The position numbers and the translations under genes were made by a program. Shown piece by piece: positions 50,531-59,680 of a stretch of DNA of 64,000 nt. Numbering within the stretch: position 1 is the first letter of the stretch; each line of letters opens with the position of its first letter. Below the pieces are notes generated by a model that saw only the letters and a program-made list of their open reading frames with translations, did not search any database and was not told the DNA's origin. The stretch comes from Burkholderiaceae bacterium (GTDB lineage: Bacteria; Pseudomonadota; Gammaproteobacteria; Burkholderiales; Burkholderiaceae), in the NCBI GenBank assembly GCA_947448695.1, contig CANFOL010000002.1, positions 106,201 to 170,200 on the forward strand, read 5' to 3'.

Positions 50531-51869
50531 ACTGTAATACATTCAATAATGCTCCTACATCCTTCATTTGATCAATCGACCAAGTAAGACTAATGAGTTT
50601 TTCAGCATCAATATGCAATTGCTGCTGACCAATTTGTTTTTTTAATTTATTTTCTAAATCTGCATCTGATAAAGGTCTAGTGACAGAGCCCTTTGCATGC
50701 TCAATATGTTTATCAATGATTCTATCTTTACATATCAATTGAATTTTCACGCCATCAACCGGAATTGTAGAATCGTCGTGAAAAGATACCTTCGAATAAA
50801 AGGCTTGAATCTTTTCATTTTTTACTGTTGCATCACTAAACTCTCGAAGACCAGCTTGCCCAAAATGCAGTGCCACTGAAACAGCATGTTGCCCACTAAC
50901 TTGTGATTGCCTGCCATTTTCAATCAATGGCCGATCAGTTCGTTGCTTTAATAAGGGATTGCCATTGATTCGAATAGCTTGAATGGAAGATAAAAAGTCT
51001 GGATTACCTATTTCTTGTTCATAAATTTCTAAACAAGCCTCGATGACAGGATTAAGAACAACACCGCAGGGAAATGGCTTATAAGTATTATTAGAAACCT
51101 CCCAAAGAGTACCTAATTGATCATTTAAACAACTCAAATGAACTTGATCGCCAAAGACTGTTAAAAAACCCCTCGCCCCTTCCAACGGATCCTGTGGACC
51201 ATCAAAATTTTCTGCCGCACATAATGCAGATAAAAGTCCATTTTTCGCTGCATTTCCCACACTTAGGCTTTTTGACATCGTCCCTAAATTTTCGACTAAG
51301 CCACAAGCTTGCGTTGCGGCATTGCCCAATGCCCACAATATCTGTTGTTGATTCAATCTTAATAATTTAGCACTTCCAATTGCTGCACCAAACACTCCGC
51401 AAGTTGAAGTAATATGCCACCCCTTGTTGTAATGAAATGGCGATATAGCATTTCCAATTCGGCACTCCATTTCCATCCCTAAAATTAAAGATAATAGAAA
51501 TTCCTTACCTGTCGTTTTGTTTTGTTGCGCAAGCGCTAATAGTGGGGCTGCAACAGGTGCTGTAGGATGAATAATCGTGGGGATATGCGTGTCATCGAAG
51601 TCAAATACATTCGCAGCCATCGCGTTGAGTGCAGATGCTTGCATTATATCTAACTTATCTTTAAATCCAATCACTGATGCCTGTGCTTTACCAGAAAACT
51701 GACTCAAAATTTGATAAGCTTTAACAATTGTTGGATCTTGATATGAGGCAATACAGACTGAAAAATAGTTCATGAGGGAACGGCGGGCTTCATGAACAAC
51801 TGTACTTGGCAATTCTTCAAATTGATATTGGTGAATAAATTGAATTAATTCTTCTGTAATTCTTGCCAT
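50517..51869 (-). CDS. MmgE/PrpD family protein
   Basis: A 450-residue protein of the 2-methylcitrate dehydratase/cis-aconitate decarboxylase/iminodisuccinate epimerase fold. NVFDFDDTHIPTIIHPTAPV near residue 88, the AIGSAKLLRLNQQQILWALG helix pair, KPFPCGVVLNPVIEACLEIY and the final TRPLSDADLENKLKKQIG are characteristic. The substrate is probably a small di- or tricarboxylate; a PrpD role in propionate breakdown is not supported, since prpBC are absent. It stands alone on its strand between Bug 8 and the dehydrogenase operon. Confidence 0.88.
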   Translation of the reverse strand: MARITEELIQFIHQYQFEELPSTVVHEARRSLMNYFSVCIASYQDPTIVKAYQILSQFSGKAQASVIGFKDKLDIMQASALNAMAANVFDFDDTHIPTIIHPTAPVAAPLLALAQQNKTTGKEFLLSLILGMEMECRIGNAISPFHYNKGWHITSTCGVFGAAIGSAKLLRLNQQQILWALGNAATQACGLVENLGTMSKSLSVGNAAKNGLLSALCAAENFDGPQDPLEGARGFLTVFGDQVHLSCLNDQLGTLWEVSNNTYKPFPCGVVLNPVIEACLEIYEQEIGNPDFLSSIQAIRINGNPLLKQRTDRPLIENGRQSQVSGQHAVSVALHFGQAGLREFSDATVKNEKIQAFYSKVSFHDDSTIPVDGVKIQLICKDRIIDKHIEHAKGSVTRPLSDADLENKLKKQIGQQQLHIDAEKLISLTWSIDQMKDVGALLNVLQFNQS

Positions 51870-51973
51870 CGCAAAATGTTTCCTATGAATAAGTGGTGTA
51901 TATTTCTAGGTAAGAATAACCTAAAAATAAAGCTTTTAGGCTAGAAATGAGACTACATCTTTTTAATTAGGAC

Positions 51974-52876
51974 ATGTATATGCAAAATAAAATCATCGGT
52001 GTGATTGGCCTTGGAATGATGGGTGTTCCCATGGCGAATAATTTATTAAAAGCTAATTTTTTAGTCAAAGGTTTTGATATCAACACACAGGCTAAAGAAA
52101 AAATACATGCTAGCTCAAATTTTGAATGGTTAAATAGTCCACAAGAAATTGCAAAAATCTGTCATATCATTATTTTGATTCTGCCGGATAGTCATATTAT
52201 TGATCAATTACTTTGGGGTAATGGTCAGGATGGTATTGTGAGCCATTTTCAAAAAAATACTCTCGTCATCGACATGAGTTCATCTAGACCAACTAATTCA
52301 AAGGTGAATTCCGAACGTTTAAATAGTTTAGGTTTCGGCTTTATTGATGCACCAGTATCTGGAGGTGTTAAAAGAGCTACCGATGGTTCTTTAGCAATTA
52401 TGATGGGCGGGGAAGAGTCTCATATTCAACCAGTAATGCCGATTTTTCAAGCTCTCGGGAAAACAATAATTCATGTAGGCTCATCTGGTGCAGGGCATGC
52501 AGTTAAAGCTTTAAATAATTATGTTTCTGCTGCAGGCTTATTGGCAGTTAGTGAAGCTTTAGTCTCTGCTGAAAAATTTGGCATTAATCCACATCTGGCA
52601 AACCAAGTTTTTAATGCCTCTACTGGCAAAAACAATACAACCGAGGTTAAAGTTGAAAACTTTATGTTGTCTGGAACTTTTAACTCTGGTTTTGCCATCG
52701 GTCTAATGAGAAAAGATTTACAAACAGCAAAAGATTTTATTCATGAAATGCAATCTCCCGGTAACTTTGCTCAACTATGTTTTGAAGAATGGGAAAATGC
52801 AGAAAAATCTCTCCCAAAAGGTGCAGATCACACCTCGATGTTTGCATATATAAAAGATAAAAATCCGGAAAATTAA
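51974..52876 (+). CDS. 3-hydroxyisobutyrate dehydrogenase family NAD(P)-dependent oxidoreductase
   Basis: A 300-residue beta-hydroxyacid dehydrogenase. GVIGLGMMGVPMANNLLKA is the dinucleotide-binding motif, IDAPVSGGVKRATDGSLAIM the substrate loop, and GHAVKALNNYVSAAGLLAV carries the catalytic Lys. It oxidises a 3-hydroxy acid or reduces a semialdehyde such as tartronate semialdehyde. A second Met two codons in is an equally good start. It is the first gene of an operon with the MBL-fold hydrolase (2-base gap) and Bug 9. Confidence 0.88.
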   Translation: MYMQNKIIGVIGLGMMGVPMANNLLKANFLVKGFDINTQAKEKIHASSNFEWLNSPQEIAKICHIIILILPDSHIIDQLLWGNGQDGIVSHFQKNTLVIDMSSSRPTNSKVNSERLNSLGFGFIDAPVSGGVKRATDGSLAIMMGGEESHIQPVMPIFQALGKTIIHVGSSGAGHAVKALNNYVSAAGLLAVSEALVSAEKFGINPHLANQVFNASTGKNNTTEVKVENFMLSGTFNSGFAIGLMRKDLQTAKDFIHEMQSPGNFAQLCFEEWENAEKSLPKGADHTSMFAYIKDKNPEN

Positions 52877-52878
52877 AT

Positions 52879-53673
52879 ATGGGCTTAGGTACTTGGGAAG
52901 TATTTGCGATGAGGTATGCGACGATTAGTCGTCGCAGATTAGAAAATTTTATTGTTCATGATCTCCATGATGCATCAACCCAAATGGACTATTATGTTTG
53001 GTTTTTAAAAAATGATAAGGAGACCATCCTCATCGATACAGGATTTGACCAAAAGGCCGCTACTGAAAGAAAACGAAATTTATTGCGTTGCCCCATCCAA
53101 TCCTTGCAAGATGCAGGTATCAATGTTCATGAAATTAAAGATACGGTATTAACCCATGCGCATTATGACCATGCAGGTAATATTGAAAAATTAAAAAATA
53201 CACACTTTCATTTACAAGAGCGAGAAATGTCATACGCTACTGGTAAAGATATGCGTCATGCTTTTTGCCGTCATGCCTATGACCCCCACAATGTATGTGA
53301 ACTGATTTATGCAAATTATGAAGAACGTGTTGGCTTTCATGATGGTGTCTATGAATTACGCTCAGGAATTGAAGTCTACTGGGTGGGAGGCCATACTAGA
53401 GGTCTGCAAATCGTCAGGGTTCATACGAAAAGAGGTTGGATTGTTTTAGCTTCAGATGCAGCACATTATTTAGAGAATTTAATACATCGCTCGCCATTCC
53501 CAATCGTCTCTGACACTTCAGAGATGCTCAATGCTTACGAACTAATTGAATCTCTTGCAGAATCTCACCAACATATCATCCCAGGTCATGATCCTCTCGT
53601 CATGAATTCATATTCCAGATCGGGTCCTGAACATTTAGAAATAGTCTCTTTACATCACTCACCACGCCTATGA
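52879..53673 (+). CDS. Metallo-beta-lactamase fold hydrolase (AHL lactonase-like family)
   Basis: A 264-residue MBL-fold enzyme. THAHYDHAGN (H93, H95, D97, H98) gives the dinuclear zinc site, GGHTRGLQIVRV the third His block, LASDAAHY the bridging Asp and IIPGHDP the last His. Annotated relatives are called N-acyl homoserine lactonases, but most are lactonases or esterases of other substrates. Given its operon with a hydroxyacid dehydrogenase and a Bug, a catabolic lactonase is more likely than quorum quenching. Its stop overlaps the Bug 9 start (ATGA). Confidence 0.87.
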   Translation: MGLGTWEVFAMRYATISRRRLENFIVHDLHDASTQMDYYVWFLKNDKETILIDTGFDQKAATERKRNLLRCPIQSLQDAGINVHEIKDTVLTHAHYDHAGNIEKLKNTHFHLQEREMSYATGKDMRHAFCRHAYDPHNVCELIYANYEERVGFHDGVYELRSGIEVYWVGGHTRGLQIVRVHTKRGWIVLASDAAHYLENLIHRSPFPIVSDTSEMLNAYELIESLAESHQHIIPGHDPLVMNSYSRSGPEHLEIVSLHHSPRL

Positions 53674-54650
53674 TGAAAAAATATACCCTCCTTGTTTTTT
53701 TTATTATTTGTAATCTTTTGAGCGTATGCGCTGATGGTCAAAGTACATTCCCCAACAAGCCTATTCATGTGATTATTCCTTTTCCACCTGGAGGCTCTAC
53801 AGATGTATTAGGTAGATTACTTGGCGCCTCAATGTCAAATAATCTAAATCAAAGTGTCATAGTAGAAAATACTGGCGGTGCTGGAGGAACTATTGGCGCC
53901 AATAAAGTTGCAAAATCTCCGGCAGATGGCTATACCCTTCTTTTCCACAACATGGCCCATGCTAGCGCACCTGCTTTGTATAGTAAATTACCCTACAATC
54001 CCATCCAAGATTTTGAACCCATCGGTATCGTCACTGAAGTACCAATGATTCTTGTGGCAAGAAAAAAATTTCCTAGTAATAATCTAAATGAACTGCTTGT
54101 TTATGCAAAAGCTAATGGTGATAAATTAAATTTCGCAAATGCTGGCGTTGGAGCTACATCTCAATTATGTGAGGCTCTTTTAAAAAGTGCCACGAATAAC
54201 AAATGGACGAGCATCCCTTACAAAGGCACAGGACCAGCACTCAATGATTTATTAGGTGGTCAAGTTGATTTAATTTGTGATCAGCCTGCAAGCACGATTG
54301 CACATATTAAAGCTGGAAATCTTAAACCAATTGCTGTTGCTACCAAAAACCGTCTAAAAATTCTACCTCAAGTTCCCACATTTTCTGAGTCTGGTCTGCC
54401 AGGTTTTGAGTTAACAGTTTGGCACGGCTTGTATGCCCCCAAGGGTACTTCGAAGGAAGTTGTCGATCGTCTCGCTGTTAGCCTAAGAGATGCCCTTAAG
54501 GATCCAACTATCGTTGATCGTTACCAAGAAATGAGTGCCTCCATTGCTTCAACTTCACAAGCCAATCCTGAAGCTTTACAAAGCTTTTTAAAGTCTGATA
54601 TTGATCGTTGGAGAACTGCCTTAAAGGCTGCAGGCATTCAGCCAGAATAA
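53670..54650 (+). CDS. Bug family solute-binding protein 9
   Basis: A 326-residue TctC-type binding protein with a signal peptide ending near ADGQ (residue 24). FPNKPIHVIIPFPPGGSTDV, ADGYTLLFHN and SIPYKGTGPALNDLLGGQVD are visible. It is translationally coupled to the MBL-fold hydrolase gene, so it probably imports the ester or lactone, or the derived acid, handled by that operon. It converges on the ChrR-type cupin gene with a 4-base gap. Confidence 0.92.
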   Translation: MMKKYTLLVFFIICNLLSVCADGQSTFPNKPIHVIIPFPPGGSTDVLGRLLGASMSNNLNQSVIVENTGGAGGTIGANKVAKSPADGYTLLFHNMAHASAPALYSKLPYNPIQDFEPIGIVTEVPMILVARKKFPSNNLNELLVYAKANGDKLNFANAGVGATSQLCEALLKSATNNKWTSIPYKGTGPALNDLLGGQVDLICDQPASTIAHIKAGNLKPIAVATKNRLKILPQVPTFSESGLPGFELTVWHGLYAPKGTSKEVVDRLAVSLRDALKDPTIVDRYQEMSASIASTSQANPEALQSFLKSDIDRWRTALKAAGIQPE

Positions 54651-54654
54651 GGCT

Positions 54655-55029
54655 TTACTTCAAATCATATTTCTCGCCTGAAAAGAAATGATTTGGACTC
54701 ATAAACATGGATAAGAAAGTTGCGCCATTAGGTGCAACTGCAATGTGCCTACTTCCACCCGGACGCCAAACATACGTATTAGGAAAAGCTTTACCCTCTT
54801 CATCCTCTAAACTTCCTTCCAACATAAATGTTTGCTCAAGCCCAGTATGTTCGTGAAACGGCACAATAGCGCCAGGATCCATTTGAAATAAAACGGTAGA
54901 CATTCCAGTTGTTGGGTCAGAATACAAAACTTTAATCTTAATGCCCGTAAATGGTGTGGGCGACCAACTCATTTGTTGAGGGTCTATGTAATGTGAGCGA
55001 AGTGCTTCTTCAATCGGTTGACTTGTCAT
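54655..55029 (-). CDS. ChrR-like cupin domain protein
   Basis: A 124-residue single cupin. DPGAIVPFHEHTGLEQTFML near residue 52 gives metal ligands His, His and Glu, and YVWRPGGSRHIAVAP gives the last His. This is the ChrR cupin-like group, which includes acetylacetone- and 2,4'-dihydroxyacetophenone-cleaving dioxygenases as well as non-enzymatic sensors. It follows Bug 10 by 26 bases on the same strand, which favours a catabolic enzyme. Confidence 0.83.
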   Translation of the reverse strand: MTSQPIEEALRSHYIDPQQMSWSPTPFTGIKIKVLYSDPTTGMSTVLFQMDPGAIVPFHEHTGLEQTFMLEGSLEDEEGKAFPNTYVWRPGGSRHIAVAPNGATFLSMFMSPNHFFSGEKYDLK

Positions 55030-55055
55030 TTTTTCCCTTATGATGAGTAAATTTT

Positions 55056-56018
55056 TTAATTAAGAGCAATATTTTTTTCACGAATAATTTTGATCCATTC
55101 CTGGATTTGATTCTGAATAAATTGATTACCCTCAGCAACACTACCTTGATATATCTCTCCGCCAAGTTGAGAAATTCTATCTTTCATTTCTGGGCTTTGC
55201 ATTGCAATAGTGATGGCCTCTGATAATTTTTTGACAATTGGCTCGGGTGTCCCTGATGGCGCAAAGATAGCATTCCATTCATATACTTCGTAGGCGGGAA
55301 CACCTGCCTCAGCCATCGTTGGTACGTCTGGCCAAACATTAGACCTTTTTTTACTTGTTACAGCAAACGCATTTAATTTTTTTGCATCAACATATGGCTT
55401 TGTTGATGCAATCGTACCAAACATAATTGGCACTTGGCCAGCCATCACATCATTGACAGCCAATGCTCCTCCTTTGTATGGTATACCCTGCATTTTTATA
55501 TCTGCCTTAATTTCAAACATGGCTCCCGCCATGTGTTGTGCAGAGCCATTTCCAGAGGTTGCATAAGCAAGTTCTTCCGGCTTGTTTTTAGCAATTGCAA
55601 TCAATTCTTTGACATTTTTTGCCGGAAAATTTGGATTTACTAATAAAACATTCGGAAACAATGCTAACATTCCCAACACTTTAAAATCTTTGCTTGCATC
55701 ATAAGGTAACTTTTTGAACAAGCCAGGGTTGACAGCATAGGATGAAGCATCTAGCAATAAGGTATAGCCATCTGGATTACTTTTTACAACTAGTGACGCT
55801 GCAATTTGACCTGAGGCGCCAGGCTTATTTTCAACAATCACTGAAGTTCCTAATGCTTTTCCTAAAGGCCCTGACAAGGATCTAGCCACAGCATCTGCTC
55901 CCCCGCCAGCGGGATAACTAACCACTAACGTTATAGGCTTATTAGGCCAAGTTTGCGAAAAAACGACTTGAGAGTAGATGAAAAATACCAAAAGGATCCA
56001 ACTATTTCTTAAATTCAT
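55056..56018 (-). CDS. Bug family solute-binding protein 10
   Basis: A 320-residue TctC-type binding protein with a signal peptide ending at VFSQ (residue 22). WPNKPITLVVSYPAGGGADA, PDGYTLLLDA and QGIPYKGGALAVNDVMAGQV are visible. It is the last Bug of the series and forms an operon with the ChrR-like cupin gene. Confidence 0.92.
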   Translation of the reverse strand: MNLRNSWILLVFFIYSQVVFSQTWPNKPITLVVSYPAGGGADAVARSLSGPLGKALGTSVIVENKPGASGQIAASLVVKSNPDGYTLLLDASSYAVNPGLFKKLPYDASKDFKVLGMLALFPNVLLVNPNFPAKNVKELIAIAKNKPEELAYATSGNGSAQHMAGAMFEIKADIKMQGIPYKGGALAVNDVMAGQVPIMFGTIASTKPYVDAKKLNAFAVTSKKRSNVWPDVPTMAEAGVPAYEVYEWNAIFAPSGTPEPIVKKLSEAITIAMQSPEMKDRISQLGGEIYQGSVAEGNQFIQNQIQEWIKIIREKNIALN

Positions 56019-56334
56019 GAATCATCTTTCTTCAGAAATATTGCCATATTAAATAGGTATACTTTTTTATATTAAAACTTTTTTTGCAACTAAAACCTAC
56101 TAGTTGATACCCCTACAAAATGACAAAATCATCTCTACCTAAAATCCTAATTTCTAAAGTATTTAAAAAATACCAGTATTAAAAGGAGTTAGTGCTCTTT
56201 TCTCTCAGTAATGAGGAGTTTATCGAGAATTACATAAAGAATAGATTGAAGCTGGATTAAAGACAAAATCAAAATAAAAACATTGATTTTTCTTCTCAAG
56301 GAATAAAAACTCGATCCACAACAGAATACAAAAA
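56019..56334. other. Spacer between Bug 10 and livF with a doubtful 22-codon ORF
   Basis: This is 316 bases, AT-rich. The only coding-like trace is on the plus strand: GTG 56192, 4 bases after GGAG, reading LFSLSNEEFIENYIKNRLKL and ending at TAA 56258-56260. It may be the C-terminal scrap of a lost gene. No convincing hairpin terminator for livF is seen. Confidence 0.4.
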
Positions 56335-57051
56335 TTAATTTGCAGATATCAGTTTAGCTAATTGCTCAGGCTGGCCTAGCAAATCTGCACTATTACCCTG
56401 ATAGGTTACCTGCCCACGATTTAGAACGATCACTTGATCAGTGACTTGTAATGCCAATTTTGCAGATTGCTCCACTAGGATGACTGTCAAATTTTCTTCT
56501 TTAATGAGCTTTTTAATGACATCCATGAGCATTTGCACAATCACTGGGGCTAAACCCTCTAAGGGCTCATCTAATAAAAGCAAACTAGGATCACATATTA
56601 ATGCACGCCCGACAGCTAGCATCTGTTGTTCGCCTCCTGATAATTGATTGCCCATATTATCTTTTCGTTCGGCTAAACGTGGAAATAGTTCATACACTCT
56701 TTCAAGAGGCCAACGGCCTGGTCTAGCAGCAACTAACATATTTTCTTCTACAGTTAATGATGGAAATATATCTCTAGTTTGTGGAACATAGCCAATACCT
56801 AACCTTGATCGCTCATAAACTGGTAAAGACTGAATTTCTTGACCAAAAAACTCAATATTGCCGGCATGCAGTGTGGCATGACCCATAATGGTTGACAACA
56901 AAGTGGTCTTACCAACACCATTTCTGCCGAGAAGGGCTAATGAAGTTTTAGCCGGAATCTCAATATCAATATTCTCGAGAATATTTAATTCACCATACCC
57001 AGCATGAATTCCAGTTAAGCGAAGGGCAATCTTATTTCTATCTTCACTCAT
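56335..57051 (-). CDS. livF: Branched-chain amino acid-type ABC transporter ATP-binding protein LivF
   Basis: A 238-residue ATPase. Walker A GRNGVGKTTL near residue 43, signature LSGGEQQML and Walker B LLLLDEPLEGLAP are intact. LivF-type members are short, as here. It couples ATP hydrolysis to import through LivHM. It overlaps livG by 8 bases and is the last gene of the operon. Confidence 0.92.
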   Translation of the reverse strand: MSEDRNKIALRLTGIHAGYGELNILENIDIEIPAKTSLALLGRNGVGKTTLLSTIMGHATLHAGNIEFFGQEIQSLPVYERSRLGIGYVPQTRDIFPSLTVEENMLVAARPGRWPLERVYELFPRLAERKDNMGNQLSGGEQQMLAVGRALICDPSLLLLDEPLEGLAPVIVQMLMDVIKKLIKEENLTVILVEQSAKLALQVTDQVIVLNRGQVTYQGNSADLLGQPEQLAKLISAN

Positions 57052-57793
57052 TGGGCTCTCCTAAATACACTTGATGGACCCGAGAGTCTTTTGCAATCTC
57101 ATCTGGCGTTCCTTCACATAAGACGGCGCCTTGAACCAGTACCGTAATTTTTGATGCGAATTGAAATACCAAGTCCATATCATGCTCAATCATCAGAATT
57201 GCAATATCTTTAGGCAGAACATCCAATACCTTCAAAATACGACCTGACTCCATCGAGGGGACGCCAGCTGCGGGCTCGTCCAAAAGTAAAACTTTAGGCT
57301 TTAAACCCAGGGAAATAGCAATCTCGACTAATCGTTGTTTACCATATGGGAGTTGACTCACTATTTCATTGGCGTCGTCAGCAATACCTAAAAGACTCAA
57401 GATTTCTAGAGACTCTTCTTTTAAATCGGTAAAAGCACCGGCATTTCTCCACATTTTTTTTGAAATCCCAAGGCGTTCCGAAATACCTAAAGAGACATTA
57501 TCCAAAACTGTCATGTGATTAAATAATGAATTAATCTGAAATGTACGTCCTAAGCCTATTTTTACCCGCTGGCTCTCATTCAGAGAGCTAATTTCTTGCC
57601 CCATCATTTTTACTTGGCCAGATGATGGCGTTAATCTTCCAGTTAATAAATTCACAAAGGTAGTTTTACCAGCGCCATTGGGGCCAATTAAAGCATGTCT
57701 TGCACCTGGCTCTAATTTGAAGTTTATCTGATCAGCCACGGTCAAGGCTCCAAATTGCTTGGATAACCGAATAGTCTCAAGAGCTAATGTCAC
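57044..57793 (-). CDS. livG: Branched-chain amino acid-type ABC transporter ATP-binding protein LivG
   Basis: A 249-residue ATPase. Walker A GPNGAGKTTFVNLLTG near residue 38 and Walker B VLLLDEPAAGVP are intact. The signature loop is LPYGKQRLVEIA, the LivG variant of LSGGQ. The start is a GTG overlapping the livM stop by 4 bases (GTGA). Confidence 0.92.
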   Translation of the reverse strand: MTLALETIRLSKQFGALTVADQINFKLEPGARHALIGPNGAGKTTFVNLLTGRLTPSSGQVKMMGQEISSLNESQRVKIGLGRTFQINSLFNHMTVLDNVSLGISERLGISKKMWRNAGAFTDLKEESLEILSLLGIADDANEIVSQLPYGKQRLVEIAISLGLKPKVLLLDEPAAGVPSMESGRILKVLDVLPKDIAILMIEHDMDLVFQFASKITVLVQGAVLCEGTPDEIAKDSRVHQVYLGEPNE

Positions 57794-58764
57794 TTACTAG
57801 ATCTCCAAAATGCAGTAACTTTATCAAATATTCCTAAAACCCCACCCTTGGCGAATAAAACAACAATCAACAACAACAAACCAATTCCTAAGTTCCAATA
57901 TTCTGGAAATTGTTTAGCTAAAAAATCCTGTGCCACTAAAAATACGAGCGGGCCCACAAATGCTCCATACAATCTGCCAACGCCACCTAAAATCAACATC
58001 ACAAGAATTTCACCAGATGGTTCAAACCCAATCACGTTAAGACCCACAAATTGGTTGGTTTGTGCAATCAAGGCGCCAGCTATTCCAGCAATAATCGCAG
58101 AAAATGTGTAAGCCTTTAATAAGTAGGAAGTTACCGGTACTCCAATTGCTTGCATTCTTTGTTTATTTTCTTTAATCCCTGTAAGAGTAATCCCAAATGG
58201 TGAATAAATTAATCTTCTAATGATGTACCAAAAAATAAATAAAATACCTAAACACCATAGATAAGCGGTCTTATTTAAAAAATCAAATTTAAATAAACCA
58301 AAAACTGGGCCGATGACAACTCCTGTTAAACCATCTGCTCCACCAGTTATTGTTGTTGCTTTGTTAGCAACCTCAAAACATAATGCAGCTATAGCAAGGG
58401 TTAACATTAATTGTGTTAATTTTTGAGTTCGCAAAATAATAAGCCCTGTACTCACGCCTAACAAACCACAAACAATTGCACTCATCAGAAGGAGTAAAAG
58501 AGGATCAGTTATTCCAAGCTTGGCAGATAAAATCCCACAGGTATAAGCGCCAACACCAAAAAAAGCCGCATGCCCTAAAGTCACCACACCAGCATAACCT
58601 GTAATCAAATCCAAAGAGAGTGCAAACAAAATATAAGTCAGTATTTGTGCGCCTAGCGATAGGTAGTCAGGCAATATAAAGAAGACAGCTAAAGCCAACA
58701 CCCATGGAATAAACTCAGAAATTCTAAAACGTGCATTCGATTGGAAACCTACTAATTTACTCAT
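57790..58764 (-). CDS. livM: Branched-chain amino acid-type ABC transporter permease LivM
   Basis: A 324-residue inner membrane permease with about nine hydrophobic helices. GYAGVVTLGHAAFFGVGAYT near residue 50 is the LivM signature and ILGGVGRLYGAFVGPLVFL near residue 260 the EAA-type coupling region. The start is placed at the ATG that overlaps the livH stop (ATGA); an upstream in-frame Met would extend 11 codons into livH and is less likely. Confidence 0.91.
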   Translation of the reverse strand: MSKLVGFQSNARFRISEFIPWVLALAVFFILPDYLSLGAQILTYILFALSLDLITGYAGVVTLGHAAFFGVGAYTCGILSAKLGITDPLLLLLMSAIVCGLLGVSTGLIILRTQKLTQLMLTLAIAALCFEVANKATTITGGADGLTGVVIGPVFGLFKFDFLNKTAYLWCLGILFIFWYIIRRLIYSPFGITLTGIKENKQRMQAIGVPVTSYLLKAYTFSAIIAGIAGALIAQTNQFVGLNVIGFEPSGEILVMLILGGVGRLYGAFVGPLVFLVAQDFLAKQFPEYWNLGIGLLLLIVVLFAKGGVLGIFDKVTAFWRSSK

Positions 58765-59636
58765 GCTCTTTTCCCCATTAAACCTAGAGGACGCCATAAT
58801 AAAATTCCAATCGTCACTATATAAATAAAGAACGCACCTACCTCAGGTATCCAATATTTACATGCGGTATCGAGTACGCCGATCAGTAACGCCGCAAAGA
58901 ATGGGCCTTTCAAGCTACCCAATCCACCGACTGAAACTACAATAAGGAAGAAAACTAATTGCTCAAATGGGTAAGTAGGCTGAATCGCAATAATTTCTGC
59001 ACCTAAAGCTCCACCCATTCCAGCAAGTCCACTTCCGACAGCAAAAGTTATACTGAATAGTAACTTTGTATTAATGCCGATTGACTGTGCCATCGCACGG
59101 TTATCAACAGTTGCCCGAACCATCGCTCCCCATTTGGTGTTTTCAACTCCAAACCATAAGGCAGCAATCAGAACCGCACTAAAGACAATTATAAATACTC
59201 TGTATGCGGGGAAGTCTCTTCCTAAAAAGGTAAATTGATCTTTTAAGTACTCAGGCAACATCACAGGTTGTTGCAAAGTGCCGTAGATTAAACGTGCGAG
59301 CGCAATTGAAATAAATATTAAGGCAATACTAAATAAAACCTGCTCTAGCTCCGGAGCATCGTAAATATGTTTGTACAACAAACGATCAAGAAAAACACTA
59401 AAAAAGGCCACGATCAAAAAAGAAAGTGCAAGCGCAATGGGAAAAGGAATTTGATATTTAGCCAAAGCAGTCACAAGAATATAACCGCCACACATTGCAA
59501 AAACTCCATGGGCTAAGTTGGCAATACCCATCATACCCATAGTGATGGATAAGCCTACGGAAATAACATAAAGTACCATCCCGTAGGCCACGCCATAAAA
59601 TAAAACACTAACAATCGCTGCGAAAAAGGAATCCAT
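58761..59636 (-). CDS. livH: Branched-chain amino acid-type ABC transporter permease LivH
   Basis: A 291-residue inner membrane permease. YVISVGLSITMGMMGIANLA and HGVFAMCGGYI near the start and VVSVGGLGSLKGPFFAALLI near residue 240 are typical of LivH. It forms the channel with LivM. It starts 44 bases after the livK gene. Confidence 0.92.
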   Translation of the reverse strand: MDSFFAAIVSVLFYGVAYGMVLYVISVGLSITMGMMGIANLAHGVFAMCGGYILVTALAKYQIPFPIALALSFLIVAFFSVFLDRLLYKHIYDAPELEQVLFSIALIFISIALARLIYGTLQQPVMLPEYLKDQFTFLGRDFPAYRVFIIVFSAVLIAALWFGVENTKWGAMVRATVDNRAMAQSIGINTKLLFSITFAVGSGLAGMGGALGAEIIAIQPTYPFEQLVFFLIVVSVGGLGSLKGPFFAALLIGVLDTACKYWIPEVGAFFIYIVTIGILLWRPLGLMGKRA

Positions 59637-59680
59637 ATCAGCTTAATACTGATGAAAATAAATAATTTTTAAAAAGTAAA

